Source: an uncultured Francisellaceae bacterium (GTDB lineage: Bacteria > Pseudomonadota > Gammaproteobacteria > UBA6186 > Azoamicaceae). From it: DNA of 64,000 nt. Under the pieces are notes generated by a model, which saw only the letters and a list, made by a program, of their open reading frames with translations, was not told the origin of the DNA and searched no databases. Below, piece by piece: positions 34,322 to 44,114 of this stretch (the stretch's first letter is position 1; the number at the start of each line of letters is the position of its first letter). Position numbers and translations under genes: made by a program. The stretch lies in contig CAMFJH010000005.1 in the NCBI GenBank assembly GCA_945956915.1, forward strand, positions 1 to 64,000. Direction: 5' to 3'.

Positions 34322-35682
34322 TTTGCCTCCACAATATTCAAAGCATTTAACACTTCATCTATATTGACTAGAAAATCACCATGCATGTTTGAATGCTTTT
34401 TAACTAAATCACATAATACATAAGTAACGCACACCTTTATGGGTGATAAAATATTGCACCAATAACGATAAATCATGTTTCTATGTTTTGCCATTAACAC
34501 AATAACATTGGTTCCAGGTGTGCAAAAAATAGCAGTAGCTAAGGCAGCACCCGTTGTCGCAACAATGATTTTTGCATTTTTAAATAATTGTACTTGCTCT
34601 ATAAAGGTTAAATGCTCAGGTTCTACAACCACAAACCCCTTCTCAATCAATACGATTTCTAGTTCTGGAGCATTTTTTAAACATCTTAACTGTGCATTAC
34701 GACGTAATATAATCTTTTCAGGCCATTTTTTCACTTCTATATTATTTAAATACTGATCTATTTTATAACGTAGTAATTCAAATGCTTGGGCACTAAATAA
34801 TCCATGCGAATGTACTATAGCATTTTTTTTACGACGCTCAAAAGGAACATATCCTGTGGGAGAAGTAACATATAGCTTTTCAACACACAAAGCACGTCCT
34901 ATAGGGCATAAAACAATGTCTCGCTCATTATTCGCAATAGCCAACAAAGATTTCAAAATATTTCCGTGTAAGCCCTCATTAACAATAATAGGAATATTGC
35001 TAAAACGTTTATCAGCACAAAACACAGCGATTCTTGGAAGCACTTCTGTTAACCAATGTGCATAATTTAAAGCACAAGCATCTAAAAAAGTAGCTGCTAC
35101 CGAAATATATTCAGGTGTTTTATCATGTAATAACCACCGAATACGTTGTGATTTGGGATCAATACAAGTTTGCCCATGAAGCTCTTCAGAAGTGTAGTCC
35201 GTTTCAAAATTATATAGGTCATGGCAAAGTACGGCACCATCTTCGAGTAAAATAAGATTTGTACCTCCATATATCATAGTATTTTTTAATACAATCATAG
35301 TAATTTCTGGAATTTGATATTGATAATTATTCGGAAGAAGGTATTTTTGTTCATTAATTGGAAAAGTCAGAGGTATACATGACCTAACTAACTCAGCATC
35401 AACTAATTTATATGTTTCTAATCCATTTATAGTTGAATAATCACTTTGTTTGTGCAAAGCTCTCCATTGTTTATCTTTTTCAAATATACAAGAATATTTT
35501 ACATAAAGAAGATATACGCAAGACCAAGTCCAAACTATTATATTTCTTAAAATAGGTGATTGTTTTACATACCGTTGATACAATTGACCCAATACACTAC
35601 TCTGTACTCGAACCAAAATATCTACATCTGGTTTAGAGGATTTTGCAATAGTATGAATATGACTGAGTGGAGCCGTTTTCAT
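34318..35682 (-). CDS. GT61-family glycosyltransferase
   Basis: A 454-residue DUF563/GT61 protein. The core has LNYAHWLTEVLPRIAVF (His209), IPIIVNEGLHGNILKSLLAI, LYVTSPTGYVPFERR, KIILRRNAQLRCLKN and EQVQLFKNAKIIVATTGAAL. It is closely paralogous to the C-terminal two thirds of the 706-residue protein at 38824-40944 (shared NMIYRYWCNILSPIKVCVTY / NMIYRYWCNILCPIKIAVTY). It overlaps wzt by 4 bp. Donor and acceptor unknown. Confidence 0.8.
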   Translation of the reverse strand: MKTAPLSHIHTIAKSSKPDVDILVRVQSSVLGQLYQRYVKQSPILRNIIVWTWSCVYLLYVKYSCIFEKDKQWRALHKQSDYSTINGLETYKLVDAELVRSCIPLTFPINEQKYLLPNNYQYQIPEITMIVLKNTMIYGGTNLILLEDGAVLCHDLYNFETDYTSEELHGQTCIDPKSQRIRWLLHDKTPEYISVAATFLDACALNYAHWLTEVLPRIAVFCADKRFSNIPIIVNEGLHGNILKSLLAIANNERDIVLCPIGRALCVEKLYVTSPTGYVPFERRKKNAIVHSHGLFSAQAFELLRYKIDQYLNNIEVKKWPEKIILRRNAQLRCLKNAPELEIVLIEKGFVVVEPEHLTFIEQVQLFKNAKIIVATTGAALATAIFCTPGTNVIVLMAKHRNMIYRYWCNILSPIKVCVTYVLCDLVKKHSNMHGDFLVNIDEVLNALNIVEAK

Positions 35683-36461
35683 ATCGCTTCAACCACATCT
35701 TGAAATGTTGCTACAGAAGTGGCAACCATATTGCCATTCAAATAACGTTCCACCACAATTTCGGGATCGCCATCAGCAATTATTTTGCCGTGGTCTAACC
35801 AAATCACCCGATTACATAAAGATTTTATCAGTTCATGATCATGCGAAACCATAATCATGATATTGGATTTATTAATCAAATCATACATCCGCTTTTTTGC
35901 TTTTATTAAAAAGGCTGCATCACCTCCAGCAAAAATCTCATCCAGAATTAGTATATCGGGTTGCATAGCAGTGGCTAGAGAAAATGCTAAACGCATATAC
36001 ATGCCTGTTGAATAGTATTTTACTGGTGTCTCTATAAATTCTTTAAGTTCAGAAAAATCTATTACTTCTTGTTCAATTGCAAGCATTTGTTTTTTAGTAT
36101 ATCCCAAAATTGCGCCATTCAAATAAATATTTTCGCGTCCTGTAAATTCTGGATGAAATCCTGCACCTATTTCTAACAATGGTGCAATACGACCTTTTAT
36201 ATCAACTGTCCCTTCCAAAGATTCATAAATTCTGCATAAAGCTTTTAGCAAAGTACTTTTTCCTGCACCATTATGACCTACAATACCAACACGTTCCCCA
36301 GCTTTAATTTTTAAAGAAACATTCTGAATGGCTAAAAAATCTGAATGTGCTTTTTTTTTATCCTTTTTAAATAAACTAGAAAAATAGCTTTTCAATGAAA
36401 GAGAAGGATCATGGTAAACACGAAATCTAATTGATAAATTTACAATATTAATATTTGACAT
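35679..36461 (-). CDS. wzt: ABC transporter ATPase for polysaccharide export (Wzt/KpsT-like, short form)
   Basis: A 260-residue ATPase. Walker A is VGHNGAGKST (residues 61-70), followed by the polysaccharide-exporter signature IAPLLEIGAGFHPEFTGREN, the ABC signature YSTGMYMRLAFS and Walker B PDILILDEIFAGGDAAF. It lacks the C-terminal glycan-end-recognition domain of O8/O9-type Wzt (which are ~400+ aa). Length control or end capping is therefore not of that type. It works with the Wzm-like permease that follows. Confidence 0.9.
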   Translation of the reverse strand: MSNINIVNLSIRFRVYHDPSLSLKSYFSSLFKKDKKKAHSDFLAIQNVSLKIKAGERVGIVGHNGAGKSTLLKALCRIYESLEGTVDIKGRIAPLLEIGAGFHPEFTGRENIYLNGAILGYTKKQMLAIEQEVIDFSELKEFIETPVKYYSTGMYMRLAFSLATAMQPDILILDEIFAGGDAAFLIKAKKRMYDLINKSNIMIMVSHDHELIKSLCNRVIWLDHGKIIADGDPEIVVERYLNGNMVATSVATFQDVVEAI

Positions 36462-36466
36462 ATCAT

Positions 36467-37252
36467 TTAAAGCCTAAAAATAATTTTCTTTTCTTGCATA
36501 AGAAGACAAAACAAACCAATGAAAACAGCACATAGTGCAAATACGATGGCACTGATAATGCTCGTCATATTCGGTAACATTCCCGTATAAAGAGGTGCAC
36601 GAAATAAATCAATAAAGGGTACAACTGGATTTAACGCGGCTAATCCTGCAACTTTTCCAGCAAGTGCTTCGGGTTTATACATCACAGGTGTTAAAAAAAA
36701 CAAAGCTTGCATTGCGATGAGTATAATATGTTGTAAATCTCTAAAGAAAACGGTAGCTATGGAAACTAATACTGCAACACCAAAAGAAAACATAAAAAGC
36801 AACACATATGACAACGGAATAAAAAATAAACTTAAAGAAAATTGACCACCAATAACAATGATAATTAAAAATAAAGCAAAAAACGAAAGTAAACTGTCGA
36901 CAAGCACGCCTAAAGAAATACTTAAAGGAAATATAATCTTAGGTAAATAAATTTTCTTAATCAGGCTTTCATGTTGAAGAAAGGCACCTCCTGATTGCGT
37001 TACAATTGAATTAAAACAATTCCAGGGGATCATACCTGCAAATAAAAAAACAGTATATGTTTTTAAATCCAGTTTAAACAAACTAGCGAACACAATTGCA
37101 GTTACTGACATCATTAATAAAGGATTCAATAAAGTCCAAACATATCCCAATATTGTTCGTCTATAACGCAGAATAATTTGTTGTCTTACCAAATGAACCA
37201 AAACTGCACGATTTTCTTTCAATTCTTTTAATTGTACCATCAGATTTTTCAT
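36467..37252 (-). CDS. wzm: ABC-2 type polysaccharide export permease (Wzm-like)
   Basis: A 261-residue permease with six membrane segments and the ABC2 signature RYRRTILGYVWTLLNPLLMM near the N-terminus, plus FLTPVMYKPEAL and LNPVVPFIDLFRAPLY later. It exports the lipid-linked glycan assembled by the locus. Its ATG overlaps the rmlC stop by one base, and wzt starts 5 bp after it. Confidence 0.92.
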   Translation of the reverse strand: MKNLMVQLKELKENRAVLVHLVRQQIILRYRRTILGYVWTLLNPLLMMSVTAIVFASLFKLDLKTYTVFLFAGMIPWNCFNSIVTQSGGAFLQHESLIKKIYLPKIIFPLSISLGVLVDSLLSFFALFLIIIVIGGQFSLSLFFIPLSYVLLFMFSFGVAVLVSIATVFFRDLQHIILIAMQALFFLTPVMYKPEALAGKVAGLAALNPVVPFIDLFRAPLYTGMLPNMTSIISAIVFALCAVFIGLFCLLMQEKKIIFRL

Positions 37253-37800
37253 TATAAAAATACCTCGGCATTTTTAAGAAATACATTTCCCTGATCTTTA
37301 ATAGACAATACAGGATCATTTGTTAGAGGCCATTGAATATTTATTTGTGGATCATTCCACGCAATACATCTCTCACCGGGAAGCGAATAGTAATCTGTGG
37401 CTTTATATAAAACTTCTGCAGTATCTGTTAATACTAAAAATCCGTGAGCAAAACCTTCAGGGATCCAAATTTGACGCTTATTTTCTGCAGATAGGCGTTC
37501 TCCTACCCATTGGCCATAAGTTTTTGAAGAAGAGCGAATATCCACAGCTACATCAAAAATTTCTCCTTGTATCACACGTACTAATTTACCTTGTGGTTGA
37601 TGAATTTGATAATGCAAGCCTCGTAAAACATTTTTAACAGAACATGAATGATTATCCTGGACAAACAATACTTTTCTGCCTATTATTGTTTCAAATTGAT
37701 CTTGATGAAAACTCTCAAAAAAAAAGCCCCGTGTATCTGAAAATACTTTGGGCTCAAATAAAATGACATCAGGTATGTCAAGGGTAACAGCATTCATCAA
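37252..37800 (-). CDS. rmlC: dTDP-4-dehydrorhamnose 3,5-epimerase
   Basis: A 182-residue cupin epimerase: third step of dTDP-L-rhamnose synthesis. Motifs: [37 protein letters not shown] (catalytic His), [36 protein letters not shown] and [20 protein letters not shown]. It overlaps rmlA by 4 bp. Confidence 0.95.
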   Translation of the reverse strand: MMNAVTLDIPDVILFEPKVFSDTRGFFFESFHQDQFETIIGRKVLFVQDNHSCSVKNVLRGLHYQIHQPQGKLVRVIQGEIFDVAVDIRSSSKTYGQWVGERLSAENKRQIWIPEGFAHGFLVLTDTAEVLYKATDYYSLPGERCIAWNDPQINIQWPLTNDPVLSIKDQGNVFLKNAEVFL

Positions 37801-38684
37801 TACACCTTTTCTTCTAATAAGCGCATCAAGTATTGCCCATATCCACCTTTAATTAAAGGTTGTGCTAATTGTTCCAATTGTTCTGCATCGATCCATTCTT
37901 TTCGATAAGCAATTTCTTCTGGGCATGCTACTTTAAGACCTTGACGATGCTCTAAAGTCGCAATAAATTGACTGGCTGCGAGTAAGGATTCATGAGTCCC
38001 GGTATCTAACCAAGCATATCCACGCCCCATCATTTCTACACTCAATTTATCTTGTTGTAAATATAAACGGTTTAGATCAGTAATCTCTAATTCTCCACGC
38101 AAAGAAGGTTTAAGAGTCTTGGCCAATTCAACCACTTGTGCATCATAAAAATATAAACCTGTTACTGCATAATTAGACTTTGGATATTTTGGTTTTTCTT
38201 CTAATGATAATACTTTACCATTTTCGTCATACCCCACTACACCGTAACGTTCAGGATCTTGAACATGATAAGCAAAAATCGTTGCTCCTTCTTTGCGCGT
38301 CACAGCATTCGTTAATAAGTTTGGAAAATCATGTCCATAAAAAATATTGTCTCCTAATACCAAGGCAGATAAATCATCACCTATAAAATTTTCCCCCAAA
38401 ATAAAAGCTTGTGCTAAACCATCAGGAGAAGGTTGAACAATGTATTCTAAATTAATACCCCATTGTTCCCCCGTACTTAAGAGTTGCTGGTACCTTGGTT
38501 TATCCTGAGGGGTAGAAATAATAAGGATATCTGAAATTCCTGCTAACATTAACGTGCATAGAGGATAGTAAATCATGGGTTTATCAAACACTGGTAATAA
38601 ATGTTTGCTTGTTGCTTGAGTAACCGGATGCAGACGTGTACCTGAGCCACCGGCTAAAATAATACCTTTACGTTTCATCATCAT
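37797..38684 (-). CDS. rmlA: Glucose-1-phosphate thymidylyltransferase
   Basis: A 295-residue nucleotidyltransferase making dTDP-glucose. Signatures: [69 protein letters not shown] and [10 protein letters not shown]. The N-terminus reads MMMKRKG; the third Met may be the real start. It heads a promoter-driven block rmlA-rmlC-wzm-wzt and onward, while rmlB-rmlD lie upstream beyond a GT61 gene. Confidence 0.95.
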   Translation of the reverse strand: MMMKRKGIILAGGSGTRLHPVTQATSKHLLPVFDKPMIYYPLCTLMLAGISDILIISTPQDKPRYQQLLSTGEQWGINLEYIVQPSPDGLAQAFILGENFIGDDLSALVLGDNIFYGHDFPNLLTNAVTRKEGATIFAYHVQDPERYGVVGYDENGKVLSLEEKPKYPKSNYAVTGLYFYDAQVVELAKTLKPSLRGELEITDLNRLYLQQDKLSVEMMGRGYAWLDTGTHESLLAASQFIATLEHRQGLKVACPEEIAYRKEWIDAEQLEQLAQPLIKGGYGQYLMRLLEEKVY

Positions 38685-38719
38685 GCACCAACATATAAAT
38701 TTTTCAAATAAATAAGCTA

Positions 38720-38749
38720 ATTCTAACAGATTTAAATCGTCAATGTCAA
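38720..38749 (-). promoter_or_regulatory. Sigma70 promoter upstream of rmlA
   Basis: On the minus strand TTGACA (38749-38744), an 18-bp spacer, then TAGAAT (38725-38720). It lies ~36 bp before the rmlA start and could drive the exporter and glycosyltransferase block separately from rmlBD. Confidence 0.6.
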
Positions 38750-38823
38750 TTAAATTTTTGAAATTTAACTAACATACATTATTTGCTAAAGTATTTTTCG
38801 GCTATTTACACATATACTTTCGG

Positions 38824-40944
38824 TTAATGACCTAGTGATGCATACATAGACTCCTCTGCATCAGCTTGTACTATGTGCTCAATTTTTTTTAAAGCATTTA
38901 ACACTTCTTTTATATTAACAATATAATTGCCATGGATATCGGGGCTATCTAAGTTTTCATTTGAAACCATATCACATAGAATATAGGTAACAGCTATCTT
39001 AATAGGGCAAAGTATATTACACCAATAACGATAAATCATATTTTTATGTTTTGCCATTAAAACCATTACTTGTGTACCCGGCTTACAAAAAATAGCATTG
39101 GCCAATGCCGCTCCTGTAGGTGCAATAATAATATTAGCATTTTTAAACAATTGTATTTGGTGTGTGAAGCTTAATTTCTCTGTTTCGATTATGACATAAC
39201 CCTGAGAAACCAAAAACATTTCCAATTCAAAAACATTATCAATATTTCTTGAACTAGAATTACGGCGCAAAAAAATCTTATCAGGATACGTTTGTGTAAC
39301 ATCATTTGTAAATTGAATATTGATTTTATTACGCATAAACTCCAAAGCTTTTGAACTAAATTCACCATGTGAATGTTCAAGACGTGTCGTAGTACGCCTT
39401 TGAAAAGGCACATATCCTGTTGGAGAAGTAATATATAACTCTTCTACAATGATTGCTCGATTTAAAGGACATGTAATAATTTCTCTTTCCACATCTACAA
39501 CTCGAAAGAGCGATTCTATAATATTTTCATGTAAACCATCATTTATAACAATTGGAATAGCCATAAAACGATAATCTGAACAAAATAAAGCAATGCGAGG
39601 CAATACTTCCGTCAACCAATGTGCATAATTAATTGCACAAGCATCTAAAAAAATAGCAGCTTTAGAAAAATATTTTGGTTCATTGTCATAAAATAACCAG
39701 CGAGCATATTTTCCATTTGTATCAATTGATATACGCTTGTGTAGCTCTTCCGAGGTGTAATCTTTTTTCAAATCATATAAGTCATGATAGATTATGTTTT
39801 TTTCTGACGAGAGAACGAAGTTAGTCCCTCCATAAATAGTCGCTTTTTTCAATTGTGTAACGCATATTTCCGGAAAATAATATTTTTGTTTAGACGGAAG
39901 AAGATATTTCTGATCTACTCTTGGGAATGTGGGAGGGCAAAATGCTTTAATTATAACGCCATCCATCAATTGATATGTCTGTAAAATATTTTTTTTAATA
40001 TATTTATTTAATGGAGTCAATTTATACTTTGGGTTTAGAGGATAAAACCAATTTTTAATTCGCTGAATATACTTTTTTAATTGAGTGTGTTGCATAATGT
40101 GATTTGCAGATAAATTATATTTTTTTGATAAAGCATGAAAATTTTTCCCATCTATTTTATTTTGAAAAAAAGAAATATTATCTTTAATAAATAAAACATA
40201 TAAAATATTAATGGATATCGCCTTATCCTTCTGACAAATCAAAATTTCTCTTTTTCCTTCTACTGCTAGCAAGAGTGATTCTAAAATATTTTTACTAAGG
40301 TTATCACTAATAATAATAGGAACTGCATCAAAACACGAGGTTTTACAAAATGAAATCACTTTTGGCAGAACTTCTGCTATCCAATACGCATAATTTAAAT
40401 TATACTCAGAAAAAATTAATGCTTTCGAAATGAATTCAGGGTTTTTGTCTTTTGAACTCCATTTGATTCTTTGAAATTTTTGATCTATGCTGTATATTAA
40501 ACTATTCCATTCCGAACCAATGTAAATATCTTTATTCGATTGCGAGTTGTGAACAATAGCTAAATCATTTCCTAGTAAAATTAAATTACTACAACCATAT
40601 ACTATTGCATCTTGCAACTGTGTAATTATCAATTCATAATTTTCGCTTACCGTATTAGTATAATTATTATTTATAAACTGAAAAACCTCTAAATTATTTA
40701 TTAATACATGCTCAGTTAAACTAACTAATTTGCGGAAATTTTTTTCTTTTATTGGGTTGCTTGTATATTTTATATAAACAGGGTATGCCCATGACCAAAT
40801 CCATACAACCACTTTCTTTATAATAGAAAATTGCTTTATATAATTAACATAAAACCTTCCTAAATACGTATTGCGAAGTTTAACAACACTTGCAATATCA
40901 CTTGAAAACATAACCCTTCTAATCGCTAAAAAATTATTTATCAT
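38824..40944 (-). CDS. Duplicated GT61-like protein: degenerate N-terminal copy plus complete C-terminal domain
   Basis: A 706-residue protein. Residues ~320-700 are a complete GT61 domain (NYAHWLTEVLPRIALF with His442, LYITSPTGYVPFQRR, KIFLRRNSSSRNIDN, HQIQLFKNANIIIAPTGAAL), close to the 454-residue GT at 34318. Residues ~20-290 repeat only its N-terminal lobe: VVWIWSWAYPVYIKY, YGCSNLILLGNDLAIVHN, LNYAYWIAEVLPKVISFC. There, Tyr187 replaces the conserved His. The catalytic C-terminal half is absent from this copy. The gene is visibly AT-richer than rmlB, rmlD and rmlA around it and interrupts the rml set. Confidence 0.72.
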   Translation of the reverse strand: MINNFLAIRRVMFSSDIASVVKLRNTYLGRFYVNYIKQFSIIKKVVVWIWSWAYPVYIKYTSNPIKEKNFRKLVSLTEHVLINNLEVFQFINNNYTNTVSENYELIITQLQDAIVYGCSNLILLGNDLAIVHNSQSNKDIYIGSEWNSLIYSIDQKFQRIKWSSKDKNPEFISKALIFSEYNLNYAYWIAEVLPKVISFCKTSCFDAVPIIISDNLSKNILESLLLAVEGKREILICQKDKAISINILYVLFIKDNISFFQNKIDGKNFHALSKKYNLSANHIMQHTQLKKYIQRIKNWFYPLNPKYKLTPLNKYIKKNILQTYQLMDGVIIKAFCPPTFPRVDQKYLLPSKQKYYFPEICVTQLKKATIYGGTNFVLSSEKNIIYHDLYDLKKDYTSEELHKRISIDTNGKYARWLFYDNEPKYFSKAAIFLDACAINYAHWLTEVLPRIALFCSDYRFMAIPIVINDGLHENIIESLFRVVDVEREIITCPLNRAIIVEELYITSPTGYVPFQRRTTTRLEHSHGEFSSKALEFMRNKINIQFTNDVTQTYPDKIFLRRNSSSRNIDNVFELEMFLVSQGYVIIETEKLSFTHQIQLFKNANIIIAPTGAALANAIFCKPGTQVMVLMAKHKNMIYRYWCNILCPIKIAVTYILCDMVSNENLDSPDIHGNYIVNIKEVLNALKKIEHIVQADAEESMYASLGH

Positions 40945-40991
40945 AAAAAAATTATCTATTTAATGCTATGCTAAAATAAAAGTTAAACACA

Positions 40992-41915
40992 CTATGTTTT
41001 CCATAATATTTCAAAATTATTTAAATGACCTTGAAGTAATTTCTTGATCACACTTTCACTTTCGATATCCCAATCTTTACATTCAGTATTAAATGTTTGT
41101 CTGAAACTATCTGTATTCAAACATGAATTTTTAGGCCGTTTCGCCGGTAAGGGATACTTATGTGTTGCAATTGGATGAATATTGTCTGCATTTAATTTAA
41201 GGCTTAGCCCTTTATTCAATGCGCATTGTACTATATGTGAAGCAAAACCATGCCAGCTAGTACTACCTGCTGCAGTCAGATGAAATAATCCTGTAGTCGT
41301 AGATCCCTCTTTTACATATTTACTTATTGCCTCTGTGCTTACTTTAGCAATAAAATCTGCAGAGGTTGGGGCACCTATTTGATCATCAACCACATTTAAA
41401 TTTTCTCGCTCAGCCGCTAATCGCAATATAGTTTTCACAAAATTATTGCCATGCGCCGAATATACCCAACTTGTTCTAAAAATAAATGCCGCACAGCCGC
41501 TGTCTAAAATAATTTCTTCACCAATGCGTTTGGTTCGTCCATAAACATTTTGTGGATTAGTAGGATCCGTTTCAATATAAGGCCTTTCTTTTTCGCCGTC
41601 AAACACATAATCCGACGAATAATGCAGCAACAAACTTCCTGTGCTTTTAGCATAAGCACTTAATGGCTTCAAAGCTTCTGCATTGATTTGATAGGCCAGA
41701 TCTTCTTCTTGTTCTGCTTTATCAACCGCTGTATAGGCTACTGCATTAACAATAATATCTGGTGAGTATTCTAGTAATGCTTTTTTAATAGCCCAAGAAT
41801 CGCTAAAGTCTACATGCTCTCTTGCTAATGTAATGAGTTTAGCATTTAATGCGGGTAGATGCATCTGCAAGGCACGACCGACTTGTCCATTTTTACCCAG
41901 CATTAAAATTTTCAT
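40992..41915 (-). CDS. rmlD: dTDP-4-dehydrorhamnose reductase
   Basis: A 307-residue SDR catalysing the last step of dTDP-L-rhamnose synthesis. It begins [17 protein letters not shown] (GxxGxxG), with [53 protein letters not shown] (Tyr/Lys pair) and [17 protein letters not shown]. It overlaps rmlB by 4 bp. Confidence 0.95.
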   Translation of the reverse strand: MKILMLGKNGQVGRALQMHLPALNAKLITLAREHVDFSDSWAIKKALLEYSPDIIVNAVAYTAVDKAEQEEDLAYQINAEALKPLSAYAKSTGSLLLHYSSDYVFDGEKERPYIETDPTNPQNVYGRTKRIGEEIILDSGCAAFIFRTSWVYSAHGNNFVKTILRLAAERENLNVVDDQIGAPTSADFIAKVSTEAISKYVKEGSTTTGLFHLTAAGSTSWHGFASHIVQCALNKGLSLKLNADNIHPIATHKYPLPAKRPKNSCLNTDSFRQTFNTECKDWDIESESVIKKLLQGHLNNFEILWKT

Positions 41916-42988
41916 TTTTCAGAGAAGTTATCGTATTGTTTTTGCATCCACTGGCGGTACTGACCACTGGTTACATTGTGTACCCATGCTTGATTATTTA
42001 AATACCATTGCACTGTTTTGCGAATGCCAGTGTCGAAGGTTTCAATAGGTTCCCACCCTAGTGCTTGTTTGATTTTGCTCGCATCAATGGCATAACGACG
42101 ATCATGACCAGGACGATCTTGAACGTAAGTGATTTGGGTCCTGTAGGATTGCCCATCGAAGCGTGGCTTTAATTCATCTAATATTGAACATAAAGTATGT
42201 ACAACTTCAAGATTCGTTTTTTCATTCCACCCACCAATATTATAGGTCTCACCCAATTGTCCTTTTTCCAGTACACAGCGGATCGCAGAACAATGATCGC
42301 CTACATAAAGCCAATCTCGGATTTGCTGTCCATCGCCATATATCGGTAAGTGTTTGCCTTCTAGAGCGTTATGAATGATTAAGGGAATTAATTTTTCTGG
42401 AAAATGATAGGGTCCATAATTATTAGAGCAATTCGTAGTTAAAACCGGTAATCCATAGGTATGATGATAAGCACGCACCAAATGATCACTGGCTGCTTTG
42501 CTAGCAGAATAGGGACTGTTTGGCTCATAACGGTGTGTTTCTGTAAAAGCGGGAGCTGCTTTCTTAAGAGAACCATACACTTCATCGGTAGATACATGCA
42601 AAAAACGAAACTTGGATTTGGCTTGTGCATCTAAACCCAGCCAGTAGGTTCTAGTTGATTCTAATAACTGAAAGGTTCCAATAATATTGGTTTGAATAAA
42701 AGCATCCGGACCATGAATAGAACGATCAACATGAGATTCAGCAGCAAAATTAATCACAGCTCTGGGTTTATACTTTGCTAAAAGTGTAGAGACTAATTCA
42801 GAATCGCTTATATCCCCTTGAACGAATACATGTCGATTATCTTTTTCTAAAGTGTGCAGATTATCAAGATTGCCTGCATAAGTTAATTTATCTAGATTCA
42901 CAACAGATTCAGAGCTGCCCAAATTAAGCCAGTCAACTATAAAATTAGAGCCTATAAAACCTGCTCCTCCGGTTACAAGAATAGTCAC
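41912..42988 (-). CDS. rmlB: dTDP-glucose 4,6-dehydratase
   Basis: A 358-residue SDR making dTDP-4-keto-6-deoxyglucose, the branch-point for rhamnose and for all three amino sugars encoded here. Motifs: [50 protein letters not shown] (catalytic Asp/Glu), [20 protein letters not shown] and [14 protein letters not shown]. The start codon is GTG at 42988, with a promoter at 43027-43055 just upstream. Confidence 0.95.
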   Translation of the reverse strand: MTILVTGGAGFIGSNFIVDWLNLGSSESVVNLDKLTYAGNLDNLHTLEKDNRHVFVQGDISDSELVSTLLAKYKPRAVINFAAESHVDRSIHGPDAFIQTNIIGTFQLLESTRTYWLGLDAQAKSKFRFLHVSTDEVYGSLKKAAPAFTETHRYEPNSPYSASKAASDHLVRAYHHTYGLPVLTTNCSNNYGPYHFPEKLIPLIIHNALEGKHLPIYGDGQQIRDWLYVGDHCSAIRCVLEKGQLGETYNIGGWNEKTNLEVVHTLCSILDELKPRFDGQSYRTQITYVQDRPGHDRRYAIDASKIKQALGWEPIETFDTGIRKTVQWYLNNQAWVHNVTSGQYRQWMQKQYDNFSEK

Positions 42989-43026
42989 GATATTTACTCA
43001 AACCATTAGCCAATGAATGAAATTGC

Positions 43027-43055
43027 AGTCTATCTTTTTGCCTATAGCTTGTCAA
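43027..43055 (-). promoter_or_regulatory. Sigma70 promoter upstream of rmlB
   Basis: On the minus strand TTGACA (43055-43050), a 17-bp spacer, then TAGACT (43032-43027), about 39 bp before the GTG start. This is the upstream edge of the polysaccharide locus. Confidence 0.6.
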
Positions 43056-43138
43056 AACATACGAAGTTCGATAAGCTACTTAACTTGAGCCAAAAGTATT
43101 GTTAAAAGCTGATAAATACGATAAGCTGCTAGCCTAAT

Positions 43139-43230
<92 letters not shown>

Positions 43231-44043
43231 CTATTCTATCGTAATCACTTCTTGAATTTCAGGGTTTGTATATTCAGCAGCACCCACTTTTACAGTTAAA
43301 TTATCACAAGGATGCCAAAAAGCTTTACCATGTGTATGGCCACTCAGGACTAAAAATTCAATATCTGGATTACCCTCCACAAAGTGCATAATCACTTCAC
43401 CGCTTATTTGGGATGAATAAAAAGGTAAAAAATCATCATTGGTTTTTTCACCTCTATACATACACACTTCTTGAAATAGCGGTATATGCGTAAGAATAAT
43501 TATTTTTTTTGGGTTAAAATTTTTGATGGCATCTAAGAGCTTGATTTTTAAGTTCTCTGCATCTTGATCAGCTAATTGCTGCATTTTTTCTAGCAAGGAG
43601 AGCTCACCAAAAAAAGAATTTTGCACAAAATCTATAATCAGGCGACTGTCATTTAGCACAACAGGGCTGTTCTCATAATTACCGTATCGCCCATCCGCCC
43701 AACAGTCTTCACCCAATAACAGTGTTTGATTGCCCAAATTCTGTACACCAGATGCTGGAAGCCAATACAATAGAGGCTCATGCTGCATAAGCTCACGCAT
43801 TTCTTGACGGACAGAAGCCACTTTCCCATGGTAAAAATCATGATTACCCAAGACAAAATAAATCGGTTTTTGAATGATATTAGCCATTTCTTTTAAATGA
43901 TCCGAAACCGAAGGTGCCTCGGCAATATCACCACTGATCAACAAGCCATCAACGGAAGCATCGATGATTTCTTGATAAAAATGCTTACGATCTTCAAAAC
44001 GAAGAAAATTAAGATGAATGTCCGTCAGCCAAATTAGTTTCAT
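43231..44043 (-). CDS. Metallophosphoesterase, 270 aa
   Basis: A calcineurin-type phosphoesterase with the ligand series WLTDIHLNFLRF, LLISGDIAEAP, FVLGNHDFYHG, ILTHIPLF and LVLSGHTHGKAFWHP. It resembles cAMP-phosphodiesterase-like/YkuE-type proteins but the substrate is unknown. Its stop codon is one base from the tRNA-Ser 3' end on the opposite strand. It is unrelated in detail to the shorter phosphatase at 26845. Confidence 0.82.
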   Translation of the reverse strand: MKLIWLTDIHLNFLRFEDRKHFYQEIIDASVDGLLISGDIAEAPSVSDHLKEMANIIQKPIYFVLGNHDFYHGKVASVRQEMRELMQHEPLLYWLPASGVQNLGNQTLLLGEDCWADGRYGNYENSPVVLNDSRLIIDFVQNSFFGELSLLEKMQQLADQDAENLKIKLLDAIKNFNPKKIIILTHIPLFQEVCMYRGEKTNDDFLPFYSSQISGEVIMHFVEGNPDIEFLVLSGHTHGKAFWHPCDNLTVKVGAAEYTNPEIQEVITIE

Positions 44044-44114
44044 GATATGCTCACCTACAATCTTAAATACGATCTAAAATCATACTCTCTCTAGTTATTA
44101 TTTGCAAAAAATAA

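Noticed and set aside
43099..43127. TTGTTA-17-TAAGCT as a tRNA-Ser promoter
   Set aside because: The -10 box matches only 3 of 6 consensus bases, too weak to list as a feature.
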